Assembly (NCBI RefSeq): GCF_037389425.1
Contig: NZ_JBBHKR010000045.1
Location: forward strand, 1 to 37,790
Source: Stygiolobus sp037389425
Lineage (GTDB): Archaea > Thermoproteota > Thermoprotei_A > Sulfolobales > Sulfolobaceae
Direction of reading: 5' to 3'
Length of the DNA stretch: 37,790 bases
The translations under genes were made by a program, and so were the position numbers. Positions 1 to 8,002 of this stretch are shown here, piece by piece. Position 1 is the first letter of the stretch. Each line of letters opens with the position of its first letter. Under the pieces are notes generated by a model, which worked only from the letters and a program-made list of their open reading frames with translations, ran no database searches and was not told the origin of the DNA.

Positions 1-250
1 ACTCCTCATTTACCTTGTTCCCGTCAATAGTCTTCAGCCTTGTTAGCAATAAGTTTAAACCTTCATCATTTAGCTCTCCCCAAGTTATATAGGGAGCTGT
101 CAATTTCAACATCCCCTCCAACGTCGAGCTCTTCGGATAGATCATTGCGCTAAACCTTCGTTTTAGCCTTAACATCTCTAGAGTGTCTTGAATGTACCAC
201 GGTGTTGCAGCCCAACCTCTTATTCTTATGATACCAATAAGCTCAGTCAT
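1..250 (-). CDS. rpl30: 50S ribosomal protein L30 (uL30), 3' end cut by window edge
   Basis: Large-subunit ribosomal protein. The minus strand from the ATG at 250 gives 83 codons beginning MTELIGIIRIRGWAATPW, with the IRIRG start and the following WYI-DTL-LRL pattern typical of archaeal L30. The frame stays open to position 1, so the C terminus lies outside the window. The ATG overlaps the TGA of S5 (ATGA, 247-250), the usual sign of translational coupling. The next genes expected off the left edge are L15 and secY; that is inferred from conserved archaeal gene order. Confidence 0.93.
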   Translation of the reverse strand, partial: MTELIGIIRIRGWAATPWYIQDTLEMLRLKRRFSAMIYPKSSTLEGMLKLTAPYITWGELNDEGLNLLLTRLKTIDGNKVNEE

Positions 251-891
251 TTCTTTCTCCCCCAATCAGTCGGAGTCACAAACTTGTAAGTATTGTATAA
301 AGCATCATAACCAGCTTTAATAAAGTTCTCCGTTGTAAACGTTGAACCCCTAGTACGCGACCAAGCGTCCCTTATTCCTGCATAAGTTAATAATGTCTTC
401 AGAGCAGGTCCTACAACCAAGCCTGTTCCTTTCGGTGCAGGTAATAGGAACACTTCCACACTACCTGCTTTACCATAAACTTTGAAGGGAAGGCTATGAG
501 ATTCGCCACACGTACACTCCCAACTACCACATCCTCTCCTTACTGGGATAATATTAAGTTTTGCATTTCTTACCGCCTTTTGGATTGCGACTCTCAGTTG
601 CTTAGCCTTTCCAGTGCCGTAGCTTACGTAACCATCCATATTACCCATTACTATAAGTACCTTGTACTTCGATATTTCTCCGGCATCAGTTTGCTTTTGT
701 ACTATCTTTATGTCCAAAACTTCATACTTTAATTTAGGTAATAAAATGTCTACTATTTCTGGCTCCACAATGGGATAATTCTTTTCGAATAACTCTTTCA
801 TTGAAGTTATCTTCCCTTCTTTAACCATCTGCCCTATCTTAGTCCTAGGTTTCCACTCCTCTGGGTTTAAAACTGGAACTTCTTCTGCCAT
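247..891 (-). CDS. rps5: 30S ribosomal protein S5 (uS5)
   Basis: Small-subunit protein of 214 aa, normal for archaea and about 50 residues longer than bacterial S5 at the N terminus. The S5 double-stranded RNA-binding fold is marked by GNMDGYVSYGTGKA at residues 83-96. A cysteine-bearing segment with C121, C126 and C128 followed by SHSLPF is characteristic of archaeal S5. The ATG follows a strong ribosome-binding site (GGAGGTG). The start codon overlaps the L18 stop by one base and the stop overlaps the L30 start, so it is inside a tightly coupled operon. Confidence 0.98.
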   Translation of the reverse strand: MAEEVPVLNPEEWKPRTKIGQMVKEGKITSMKELFEKNYPIVEPEIVDILLPKLKYEVLDIKIVQKQTDAGEISKYKVLIVMGNMDGYVSYGTGKAKQLRVAIQKAVRNAKLNIIPVRRGCGSWECTCGESHSLPFKVYGKAGSVEVFLLPAPKGTGLVVGPALKTLLTYAGIRDAWSRTRGSTFTTENFIKAGYDALYNTYKFVTPTDWGRKK

Positions 892-1481
892 TATGAACCC
901 ACCTCCTTTATCTTCTTGAGGACTTCCTCAAAATGTTGAGGAAGATTTTGAGGATCTAAGCCTCTAGCCAAATATCTTGAGAATAATTTGTTATAAAACT
1001 CTGGATTCTCAGCTTGTAATTTCTTAGCATATTCGGATATATGCACACCTTTTACTCTTTCTTCAATATCTCCTAAATCTCCTACCGGAATTTGTAAACC
1101 TGCATCTATCGCACCTTTTATTGTTGCGAAGATTCTTCCTCCTTTCGTCGGCACAAATAAGCCTATATCAGCAACCGCATTCTTGACTCCAGTTTTAAGA
1201 GCCCTTAACCCTGCTAAATAGCCCGTAAGATAAGCTGCAGGCGTATTGTTAGTATCTCCCTTCCATCCGTATTTCTTCACTAGTTCTATTGAGTGAGCTA
1301 CAGCTAACATTACGTCCCCCTTAGGATCGAATTTAGCAACATTAATTATTACATACTCGTTAGTTATTCTAGGTACAAACCTTATTGTGTTACTGATGAC
1401 GTATACATATCTCTTATAATAATTGGTTTTACCTTCTCTCCTTCTTCTATACTTAACCTTATAATTTGAACCGTGAGCCAT
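891..1481 (-). CDS. rpl18: 50S ribosomal protein L18 (uL18)
   Basis: L18 binds 5S rRNA together with L5 in the central protuberance. The 196-aa length and the segment SNTIRFVPRITNEYVIIN, followed by AAYLTGYLAGLRAL in the middle, fit archaeal/eukaryotic L18 (eukaryotic L5 family), which is longer than bacterial L18. The N terminus is strongly basic (KYRRRREGKTNYYKR). The ATG follows GGTGGAG and begins directly after the L19e stop. Confidence 0.97.
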   Translation of the reverse strand: MAHGSNYKVKYRRRREGKTNYYKRYVYVISNTIRFVPRITNEYVIINVAKFDPKGDVMLAVAHSIELVKKYGWKGDTNNTPAAYLTGYLAGLRALKTGVKNAVADIGLFVPTKGGRIFATIKGAIDAGLQIPVGDLGDIEERVKGVHISEYAKKLQAENPEFYNKLFSRYLARGLDPQNLPQHFEEVLKKIKEVGS

Positions 1482-1937
1482 CTACTCCACCTTATAACCT
1501 AACTGATTTAGGAACGTTTTAACATCATTCAAGCTCTTAAACGCATTCCCCTTTGCTCTCTTATAAGCTAGCCTATAGGCCTTTTTATCGATTATATTAT
1601 TATCCCTCAACCATTTGAGGTATTTTCTTATCTTTCTTATTTTAGAAATCCATTGCTCTTTCTTTCCTCTCCTAGCACCGGCTTTACCTTTTCTACTACC
1701 TTCCTTACGTCTTTCCCCTCTTTTCCTCTTTTTTTCTTTTCTCTCCTTGAGTCTACCGTTACTAATACCCTTACGTTCTTCTATGATTATCTTACCATCT
1801 TTTATTAGCTTTTTCACATCCTTTCTTGTTAAAGCTTCCGCGATCTCATCAAGGTACTCTGGGTTAAATTTGACATTGTTCTCTCCAACTTTCTTTATTT
1901 GAGCAGCTAACCTCCTCTGTAAAGCCAATTCTGGCAT
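1482..1937 (-). CDS. rpl19e: 50S ribosomal protein L19e (eL19)
   Basis: Archaeal/eukaryotic-specific large-subunit protein with no bacterial counterpart. The N terminus (PELALQRRLAAQIKKVGENNVKF) and the very basic middle with runs of R, K and G are diagnostic. The start is placed at the ATG at 1937 (151 aa), preceded by GGTGAT with 4-nt spacing. An in-frame GTG at 1946 would add three residues but lies inside that ribosome-binding site, so it is less likely. Confidence 0.96.
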   Translation of the reverse strand: MPELALQRRLAAQIKKVGENNVKFNPEYLDEIAEALTRKDVKKLIKDGKIIIEERKGISNGRLKERKEKKRKRGERRKEGSRKGKAGARRGKKEQWISKIRKIRKYLKWLRDNNIIDKKAYRLAYKRAKGNAFKSLNDVKTFLNQLGYKVE

Positions 1938-1942
1938 AGTTA

Positions 1943-2335
1943 TCACCTATTAGACACACGAATACCTAATTCGTCGGCCCTCTTTAATAACTCTAACCTT
2001 TTCTTTAACCCTAACTTGCTACTTAAAATAACGATGACCTTATCCTTCTTGTCCTTTATTTTTTCTAAGTCAGTAACGGAACTAACTAATACGGGAATAA
2101 GCCCTGAGGGATGTAGACCTCTGATATCCTTAGGACTACCATATCCAATTTTTACTTTTGGAGAATATCCCTTTAACTCTAATCTCATTGCGTTGTCTAT
2201 TCCCTTTGGTCTCCTCCATGTCTCTTGCCTCCCTATCCTATAATACTTATCCCAATCGTATCTATAGAAATCTGGCTTTGAGCTTCTTATTTTTTCTATT
2301 TTTTCCTTAATTTTATAAATTTCTTTACTTCTCAT
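1943..2335 (-). CDS. rpl32e: 50S ribosomal protein L32e (eL32)
   Basis: Archaeal/eukaryotic-specific large-subunit protein. The core YDWDKYYRIGRQETWRRPKG, then DNAMRLELKGYSPKVKIGYG, is the L32e signature, and the C-terminal half ends LKRADELGIRVSNR. Start chosen at the ATG at 2335 (130 aa) behind AGGTGAT; an in-frame TTG at 2341 is possible but weaker. The gene overlaps the end of L6 by 11 bp, so its ribosome-binding site lies inside L6. Confidence 0.96.
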   Translation of the reverse strand: MRSKEIYKIKEKIEKIRSSKPDFYRYDWDKYYRIGRQETWRRPKGIDNAMRLELKGYSPKVKIGYGSPKDIRGLHPSGLIPVLVSSVTDLEKIKDKKDKVIVILSSKLGLKKRLELLKRADELGIRVSNR

Positions 2336-2879
2336 TGCCAATCACCTCTTTCTTATACATGAAAATGCCATCTGAGAATACTCTTCTATCGTAACCTGTT
2401 ATCTTTGCAGCCCTTTCAATGTTAGCAGCAGTCTGGGAGACATTATAAACGTCAATACCTTCTACTTCAATGTCCTCTCCTTTTACAGTTACTTTAACAC
2501 CAGGTAGAATTTTAGCCCTTCTTACGTTTTTCTCACCTATTAAATTCGTTATTTGAACCTCGTCTCCAGCTACCTTTACCGTCATTGGAAAGTGAGTATA
2601 TATTATCTTTAGGTAGTACCTATAGCCCTTGGTAACACCCGTTATCATATTTTCCATATGCGCTTTAATCGAGTAGAATAAAGACTTCTTTCTCCTATCC
2701 GCAAATGTAGTCTCTAAAATTATCTTATTACCCTCTTGCCTCATTAAAATCCCTTTTGCATAACCGAAATCTTTTTTGATCTCTCCTTTAGGACCTTTTA
2801 TTACCAAAGTAGTGCCTTCTAACCTTGCTGTCACTTTTTCAGGAATCTGGATCTCCTCATATAAATACACTGCCTTCAT
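2325..2879 (-). CDS. rpl6: 50S ribosomal protein L6 (uL6)
   Basis: L6 lies near the factor-binding site of the large subunit and is built from two related domains. Visible marks are LVIKGPKGEIKKDF near residue 26, YSIKAHMENMITGVTKGYRY near 69-88 and the second-domain stretch VKVTVKGEDIEVEGID. The 184-aa length is normal. ATG start 6 nt after GGTGG. The C-terminal MYKKEVIGNEK is encoded across the start of L32e. Confidence 0.97.
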   Translation of the reverse strand: MKAVYLYEEIQIPEKVTARLEGTTLVIKGPKGEIKKDFGYAKGILMRQEGNKIILETTFADRRKKSLFYSIKAHMENMITGVTKGYRYYLKIIYTHFPMTVKVAGDEVQITNLIGEKNVRRAKILPGVKVTVKGEDIEVEGIDVYNVSQTAANIERAAKITGYDRRVFSDGIFMYKKEVIGNEK

Positions 2880-2892
2880 CCTACCACCCTAC

Positions 2893-3294
2893 TCAATATA
2901 CATATCCAAGTGCAACTCCACCTATCCTTTCTTTCAAAGCTTCCTTATGAGCCATCACTCCTTTCGGAGTTGATATTATTAGTATTCCTATCTCTTTAGA
3001 TGGTAAGTATTTTCTAACATAGTCGGGGAGAGTTAACAAGTCTTTATAAGTGAGGGGGTATCTAGGTGTAATAGGACCACATTTATTTATTCTACCCAGT
3101 AATTGCACTGTTATCTTACCTGCTCTACCATCATCAATATATTCAAACTCACCAATATAGCCCTCCTTTTGGAGTACTCTGAGCACATTTATTATTAGCT
3201 TTGATGCAGGCATGATTATTGCCTGCTTCTTCCTCCTTACTTCATTATTATAAAGTGTAGTTAACGCATTTGCGAGAGGATTTAAGGAAGGCAT
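2893..3294 (-). CDS. rps8: 30S ribosomal protein S8 (uS8)
   Basis: S8 binds 16S rRNA helix 21 and is central to small-subunit assembly. The N terminus PSLNPLANALTTLYNNEVR and the C terminus with STPKGVMAHKEA and a final tyrosine-containing segment are archaeal S8 features. Start set at the ATG at 3294 (133 aa): GAGGTGA ends 5 nt before it. A GTG at 3303 is in frame but is part of that ribosome-binding site and overlaps the S14 stop. Confidence 0.96.
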   Translation of the reverse strand: MPSLNPLANALTTLYNNEVRRKKQAIIMPASKLIINVLRVLQKEGYIGEFEYIDDGRAGKITVQLLGRINKCGPITPRYPLTYKDLLTLPDYVRKYLPSKEIGILIISTPKGVMAHKEALKERIGGVALGYVY

Positions 3295-3299
3295 AACTG

Positions 3300-3464
3300 T
3301 CACCTCGTTTTCTTAAACCCCATATTATATGCGACTTCCCTAAAACATTGTCTGCACAAGTACATTTCGTATTTCTGAATTACAGAGTCCCTACTACCAC
3401 ATCTTTGGCAAACTTGAACTCCTCTACCATGCTTTCTCTCAGCTGGAGGTCTATACTTACCCAT
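3300..3464 (-). CDS. rps14: 30S ribosomal protein S14, zinc-ribbon type (uS14)
   Basis: Small-subunit head protein, 54 aa, read directly from the minus strand between S8 and L5. It begins MGKYRPPAERKHGRG and carries four cysteines in two CxxC pairs (C19/C22 and C37/C40), the zinc-binding S14 form. GGTGAT precedes the ATG at 3464 with short spacing. An alternative ATG at 3470 would add two residues and forms TGATG with the L5 stop. The size and order (L5-S14-S8) match other archaea. Confidence 0.95.
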   Translation of the reverse strand: MGKYRPPAERKHGRGVQVCQRCGSRDSVIQKYEMYLCRQCFREVAYNMGFKKTR

Positions 3465-3469
3465 ATCCA

Positions 3470-4003
3470 TCACCCTTCTATTATTGTCACATTAAAGCTT
3501 TGCTTAAGGAATTCCATTGCCTCTTCTTTAGTTACTCTATGTCTCTTAGGTATCCTTGTATACTTTCTTCTCCTCCTCATCACCCTATAGCCAGGTCTTA
3601 TCAAAGTTATGTCGACATCCATACCAAATATACCAACCTCAGGATCATACCTAGTACCTGGTATTAAAACGTGCTCAGTAATTCCAAAACCTACATTCCC
3701 ATAATCGTCGAAACTCGATGCCTTAATTCTGTAGTTAACAGCAGCTAATGCTTTCTTAAGAAATTCTACAGCCTTTTCTCCCCTCAGGGTCACCTTAACT
3801 CCTATTGGTGCTCCCTTTCTTACACCGAACTCTCTTATTGATTTTCTAGCTTTAGTATATACAGGCTTAGCTCCAGTTAAATCTTGAAGTAATTGATAAG
3901 CTTTCTGTAATCTTTCCCCTGATTCCCCTAGGCCTATATTTACTGTAACTTTATCTAGAATAATCCTTCTCATAAAGTTTTTTTGAACTGCCTGCTCAGT
4001 CAT
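3470..4003 (-). CDS. rpl5: 50S ribosomal protein L5 (uL5)
   Basis: 5S rRNA-binding protein of the central protuberance. Recognised by KVTVNIGLGESGERLQKA near residues 18-35, the GAKPVYTKARKSIREFGVRKG stretch around 44-64, and FGITEHVLIPGTRYDPEVGI near 107-126. The 177-aa length is typical. The ATG overlaps the S4e stop (ATGA at 4000-4003). Confidence 0.97.
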   Translation of the reverse strand: MTEQAVQKNFMRRIILDKVTVNIGLGESGERLQKAYQLLQDLTGAKPVYTKARKSIREFGVRKGAPIGVKVTLRGEKAVEFLKKALAAVNYRIKASSFDDYGNVGFGITEHVLIPGTRYDPEVGIFGMDVDITLIRPGYRVMRRRRKYTRIPKRHRVTKEEAMEFLKQSFNVTIIEG

Positions 4004-4731
4004 AACTTCACCCCTACGTTTGGATCTAACTCGTTTTCTCCTAAGACCATCACATTTATAAGATTAGTCTGGTAGGTTGCATTACTGGATTCGAGAGTCA
4101 CTATACTATATACTCTTCTTTTATATTTAGCCCATTGTATACTCTTTATTTTACCTACGATACCGACGTTTTTACCTCCCGTTATTATGGCATAGTTTCC
4201 TTCTTTTATCGAATAACTCTTAATGATGTTTTGCGAAGGTATTTCTATTTTTAATGTATCTAAAGTAGATAAATTATAGTCTTTCAATTTGTCTTTAGGT
4301 ATCAACACATTCCTACCATCTTCAAGGTTTAGCTGAATGTCTCCACCCTTTTGAGTGGTCTTATTCAAAATTCTGACAAATTTATATCTAGCATCTTCTT
4401 TACTAATATTTACTATATCTAAGAATCTTAAATTATTCGGAATAAGCCTCACTCTTATATCAGCCGATAGTATCTCAACTACATCCATTAAACCTACTGG
4501 ATATTTATAATCCCTTCTAACTCTACCGTCTACAAGTACTTTACCATCAAAAATTACCCTTTTTGCCTCCCTCGTAGTCTCAGCTATTTTTAGATAGTAT
4601 TTTAACAGAATAGCTAAAGGTATGCTTTCGGACAGTTTATGGGGACCAGCTGAAGCCCTTATTATCCATTTATACTCTTTTTTAGGTGCCTTTAAGAACC
4701 AAGGAGCTTCAAATCGTGTAATGTGTGTCAT
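4000..4731 (-). CDS. rps4e: 30S ribosomal protein S4e (eS4)
   Basis: Archaeal/eukaryotic-specific small-subunit protein, 243 aa. The N-terminal HITRFEAPWFLKAPKKEYKW is highly characteristic. It is followed by an S4-type RNA-binding segment (REAKRVIFDGKVLVDGRVRR, about residues 55-74) and a C-terminal KOW-like part containing ITGGKNVGIVGKI. It begins one base after the L24 stop. Confidence 0.97.
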   Translation of the reverse strand: MTHITRFEAPWFLKAPKKEYKWIIRASAGPHKLSESIPLAILLKYYLKIAETTREAKRVIFDGKVLVDGRVRRDYKYPVGLMDVVEILSADIRVRLIPNNLRFLDIVNISKEDARYKFVRILNKTTQKGGDIQLNLEDGRNVLIPKDKLKDYNLSTLDTLKIEIPSQNIIKSYSIKEGNYAIITGGKNVGIVGKIKSIQWAKYKRRVYSIVTLESSNATYQTNLINVMVLGENELDPNVGVKL

Positions 4732-4732
4732 T

Positions 4733-5140
4733 TCAACTTCCCTCCTTTTTATCCTCTTTTCTCTTCAGATACTCCTCTCTAGCTTTTCTTTTCCTATCAA
4801 TAGTAGCGATTCTCTCTTTGTCACTAGTATCTAGCTTAGTTATCATAACTTTAGAGGCATGAACCCAAATGAAAACCGGCGTTCCATCCGCCTTCTTCCT
4901 AGTTAAACCCTCTATTGCAATCCTCCCAGTCTTAGTATTTACATCGATGACTTTACCCTCATATCCTATGTGGTTTCCTCTCATAACTTTCACGGTATCA
5001 CCTTTTCTTACTGGCAATCTTTTAATTCCATATTGTTTCTCTAAATCCTCTGAAAGTTTAGCCGTTAGTAACTTATGTCTTAGATGTTTGGGTGACTCTC
5101 TTATTAATCGTCTTTGCTTAACCGGCTTAGATGAAACCAT
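4733..5140 (-). CDS. rpl24: 50S ribosomal protein L24 (uL24)
   Basis: Assembly-initiating large-subunit protein with a KOW motif: VRKGDTVKVMRGNHIGYEGK at about residues 44-63. The archaeal form is longer than the bacterial one, with a basic N terminus (RRLIRESPKHLRHK) and a charged C terminus (KRKAREEYLKRKEDKKEGS). The 135-aa length is normal. It sits one base from L14 upstream and one from S4e downstream. Confidence 0.97.
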   Translation of the reverse strand: MVSSKPVKQRRLIRESPKHLRHKLLTAKLSEDLEKQYGIKRLPVRKGDTVKVMRGNHIGYEGKVIDVNTKTGRIAIEGLTRKKADGTPVFIWVHASKVMITKLDTSDKERIATIDRKRKAREEYLKRKEDKKEGS

Positions 5141-5141
5141 T

Positions 5142-5558
<417 letters not shown>

Positions 5559-5563
5559 ATATC

Positions 5564-5908
5564 TCACCTAGACTTTCCCAAGACCACAAATGATACTGAC
5601 TTAGCTATTGGTCTAGTTTCCCCGATTATAACTTTATCCCCTTCCTTTACATCTAAGCAAGGAGGTATATGAACATGAATCCTACTTCTACGCCTTTCGT
5701 ATCTCTTGTACTTCGTGTTGAAATATAAATACTCTCTTTCAACCACTCCCGTCCTCATAGCTTTAAACTTTATTAAAATGCCGTCTAGTATTAACCCTCT
5801 TACTCTTAAACTCCCATGGAACGGACAGTTTTGATCATCACAAGCTTTTGAAGGAGCTTCTACACCCTCTATACCTACGCTTTTAATCAGCTGACCTTTT
5901 TTACCCAT
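5564..5908 (-). CDS. rps17: 30S ribosomal protein S17 (uS17)
   Basis: Primary 16S rRNA-binding protein with an OB fold. The archaeal form carries a CDDQNCPFHG cluster (C23, C28 and H31 counting from the chosen ATG), then LRVRGLILDGILIKFKAMRT and the C-terminal DVKEGDKVIIGETRPIAKS. Start chosen at 5908 (MGKKG..., 114 aa), which forms TGATG with the RNase P component 1 stop and has GGTGG upstream; an in-frame ATG at 5917 adds three residues. Confidence 0.95.
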   Translation of the reverse strand: MGKKGQLIKSVGIEGVEAPSKACDDQNCPFHGSLRVRGLILDGILIKFKAMRTGVVEREYLYFNTKYKRYERRRSRIHVHIPPCLDVKEGDKVIIGETRPIAKSVSFVVLGKSR

Positions 5909-6138
5909 CACATCCACCTTTTCTCGGGTTTACCAACTAACTTAATCCCAGATACCACAAAAAATCTACCTTTAAAAATTATCGCGTAAATTCCATTTTC
6001 TTTTAAGAGCCTAACTTTCCTTTTACCGACGTCTATAACCAAAGTCTTATACGTTTCATCTATTATAACTCCAGATTTGTTGAGAAGAGAAGAATCAGGA
6101 TAAGATAAAATAGTAACTTTTCCACCAATTAAATCCAC
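5908..6138 (-). CDS. rnp1: Ribonuclease P protein component 1 (Rpp29/Pop4 family)
   Basis: Protein subunit of RNase P, which removes the 5' leader from pre-tRNAs. The 76-aa sequence is a compact Sm-like beta barrel pattern: GGKVTILSYPDSSLLNKSG, then GVIIDETYKTLVIDVGKRKV and VSGIKLVGKPEKRW. It is on the short side for the family, with little beyond the barrel core. The location between L29 and S17 is the standard archaeal site for this gene. RNase P components 2 and 3 are also in this window, near 28 kb. Confidence 0.9.
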   Translation of the reverse strand: MDLIGGKVTILSYPDSSLLNKSGVIIDETYKTLVIDVGKRKVRLLKENGIYAIIFKGRFFVVSGIKLVGKPEKRWM

Positions 6139-6386
6139 TATTGTTTGGCCTCCTGTTTAGAAGAAGACTGAGAAGTAGCTTGTTCAGTTTTCCCTTGCTT
6201 CTTCTCAGCTAAAACAATTAATATTCTTGCTATATCCTTTCTTGTATTTCTAATAGCAGCTGTATTCTTTAAAGTTCCTAATCTCGCCTCAGCCCTCAGT
6301 TTTAACATCTGTGACTGTAACTCTTTTAATTGATCGAGTAACTCTTTCACATTTTTTTCTCTAAGTTCCTTTGGATTTAAGGGCAT
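6138..6386 (-). CDS. rpl29: 50S ribosomal protein L29 (uL29)
   Basis: Small helical protein near the exit of the peptide tunnel. Recognised by the two-helix pattern LREKNVKELLDQLKELQSQM and LRAEARLGTLKNTAAIRNTR, ending KDIARILIVLAEKK. The C-terminal tail (residues about 66-82) is Gln/Ser/Lys-rich and low in complexity, longer than in many homologues. No SUI1 (aIF1) gene lies between L29 and RNase P component 1, unlike in some euryarchaea. Confidence 0.95.
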   Translation of the reverse strand: MPLNPKELREKNVKELLDQLKELQSQMLKLRAEARLGTLKNTAAIRNTRKDIARILIVLAEKKQGKTEQATSQSSSKQEAKQ

Positions 6387-6388
6387 CT

Positions 6389-7060
6389 TTAACTACCTCC
6401 TTTGTTCTCGTCGATGAAACTCACATTCGTAACTGTAACAGTTCCTCCTTCTTCTCCTCCCTTTGGTTTTTCTCTCAGTTCTATCTTGTCCACACTCTTC
6501 ATGGGCTTTGTAATTATGACTTCAACACCGTATACACCAGGTTTTAACATCGCGATTGCTATTGCCCTATCTACAATCCTTTCTAACTGCTGTCCGCTCT
6601 TATATACAATCCCTTCTTTAAGCTTCTCATATTTTGCTCTTTCAGATGTTAACTTTCCACTAACTACAACTTCTGCACCATAAGCCCCAGCTTTCATAAT
6701 TCTCCTGATTGTTATGAACGCAGCTCTCCTGAAATGATACCCTTTTTCTAGAGCTATTGCCAATCTAAATGCCATAACTCTCGCGTTAAGTTCTGGATTC
6801 TCAACTGTAGTTACGGTTATTTGCGGATTTTCTAACCCAAACAGTCTTTCCAAAATCTGCGCTAATTGCTTAATTGTCTTACCCTGCTTCCCTATAATGA
6901 AAGCAGGTCTCCCAGCATATATAACAACTCTAGTCCCAATAGGAGTTTTTATTATATCTACGCCCGCATACTCTGCATTATAGAATTGCTTAGCTAAGTA
7001 TTCGTCTACCTTAACCTTAATCATAGACTTTTGTAGGAAATATTTCTTTATCAAAACCAT
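6389..7060 (-). CDS. rps3: 30S ribosomal protein S3 (uS3)
   Basis: Small-subunit head protein at the mRNA entry site. It begins MVLIKKYFLQKSM and has a KH domain with the GxxG loop at G57-KQ-G60 (PAFIIGKQGKTIKQLAQILE). The second half contains RAAFITIRRIMKAGAYGAEV and SGKLTSERAKYEKLKEG. The length of 223 aa and the acidic/Gly-rich tail are archaeal. Confidence 0.97.
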   Translation of the reverse strand: MVLIKKYFLQKSMIKVKVDEYLAKQFYNAEYAGVDIIKTPIGTRVVIYAGRPAFIIGKQGKTIKQLAQILERLFGLENPQITVTTVENPELNARVMAFRLAIALEKGYHFRRAAFITIRRIMKAGAYGAEVVVSGKLTSERAKYEKLKEGIVYKSGQQLERIVDRAIAIAMLKPGVYGVEVIITKPMKSVDKIELREKPKGGEEGGTVTVTNVSFIDENKGGS

Positions 7061-7062
7061 AT

Positions 7063-7536
7063 TTACTCCACCTCAGCCAAAACTACTTCAATATGAGAAG
7101 TGTATTTATACTTACGTGTTGCTCTGCCAAAGGCTCTAGGCATATACCTCTTTATAGTTACTCCTCTATGCGCAGCTATGTGAACTATCCTTACATTATC
7201 AATATCTAGCCCTTTTACGGTTGCATTATTTTCGGCATTTTGTAAGACTTTAAGCACATACTTTATTGCTTTTTTGGGGTATCGACCGCTCTTAACTTTC
7301 CATTTCTCTGATATGTTCGATCTATGGGATGCTCCATGAGAATATCTCCAGAAAGGTAACGCTTCTTCTTGCCTTAATACTCTTTCTAGGAAAGCTTTAG
7401 CCTCATTCAATTTCATACCTCTTACAGCTTTACAAACATTATATAAATCACGTATTGAAGAGTCCACGTTCGTTATTACAGCTTTAGCTGCTCTATCTTC
7501 AGGTATAGATAATTGAGGATAAGTCCATGAAGCCAT
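7063..7536 (-). CDS. rpl22: 50S ribosomal protein L22 (uL22)
   Basis: Lines the peptide exit tunnel. Markers are the N-terminal YPQLSIPEDRAAKAVI, KLNEAKAFLERVLRQEEALP near residues 42-61, the loop RYSHGASHRS and the C-terminal AHRGVTIKRYMPRAFGRATR that forms the tunnel-facing beta hairpin. The archaeal form is longer than the bacterial one; 157 aa is usual. It ends 2 nt before S3. Confidence 0.97.
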   Translation of the reverse strand: MASWTYPQLSIPEDRAAKAVITNVDSSIRDLYNVCKAVRGMKLNEAKAFLERVLRQEEALPFWRYSHGASHRSNISEKWKVKSGRYPKKAIKYVLKVLQNAENNATVKGLDIDNVRIVHIAAHRGVTIKRYMPRAFGRATRKYKYTSHIEVVLAEVE

Positions 7537-7539
7537 ATT

Positions 7540-7962
7540 TCATCCCTTCATAGCTAGGAATAGGCTTGATCTAGTTGCCTTTAATCCAGGTTCACCGTGT
7601 TCTACCTTCTTCGTAGTTATCGAGAATTCACCTAGGTAATGACCTATCATCTCCGGCGTTACTTGAAACTCAACGAACTCCTTACCATTATAAACTGCAA
7701 ACTTCAAACCTACCATTTCGGGTAATATTATCATATCTCTTACGTGAGTTTTAATTACCTTATTATATTTTCCTTCTCTTAAATATTTTCTTATCTTTTC
7801 TAGAAGTCTTCTTTGCCTATCTGAAAATCCTCTAGTTAGAGACCTTCTTTGCCTTGCGGGTAAGAGCTTTATAAATTCATCCATAGGCATATTTACAAGT
7901 TCGTCTAACGTCTTACCCCTATATTTGAACTTTTTCCACTCTGATGGATATTCTATTGACAC
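7540..7962 (-). CDS. rps19: 30S ribosomal protein S19 (uS19)
   Basis: Small-subunit head protein contacting the A-site tRNA. The core VKTHVRDMIILPEMVGLKFA and PEMIGHYLGEFSITTKKVEHGEPGLKATRSS fit S19. The 140-aa length reflects the archaeal N-terminal extension containing LPARQRRSLTRGFSDRQRRL. The start is the GTG at 7962, with GGGGTGAT just upstream. The 40-bp gap to L2 is the only sizeable gap between genes of this operon and holds a T-tract and a TATA-like box. Confidence 0.96.
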   Translation of the reverse strand: MSIEYPSEWKKFKYRGKTLDELVNMPMDEFIKLLPARQRRSLTRGFSDRQRRLLEKIRKYLREGKYNKVIKTHVRDMIILPEMVGLKFAVYNGKEFVEFQVTPEMIGHYLGEFSITTKKVEHGEPGLKATRSSLFLAMKG

Positions 7963-7983
7963 GTAATCACCCCAAATTCATAT

Positions 7984-7992
7984 TTAAAAGTT
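7984..7992 (-). promoter_or_regulatory. Possible internal TATA box ahead of S19
   Basis: The minus strand reads CTTTTAAAT about 26 bp before the GTG of S19, the distance at which Sulfolobales TATA boxes direct leaderless transcripts. The same gap has a T-run (TTTTTTATTT) right after the L2 stop. Together they suggest partial termination after L2 and a second start for S19 onward. The ribosome-binding site GGTGAT before S19 argues that a leadered read-through mRNA is also translated. Inference from spacing only. Confidence 0.35.
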
Positions 7993-8002
7993 AAATAAAA
8001 AA

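Noticed and set aside
5908..6138. Truncated RNase P component 1 as a pseudogene.
   Set aside because: At 76 aa it is short but covers the full Sm-like barrel core, is in its normal operon position and shares start and stop bases with both neighbours.
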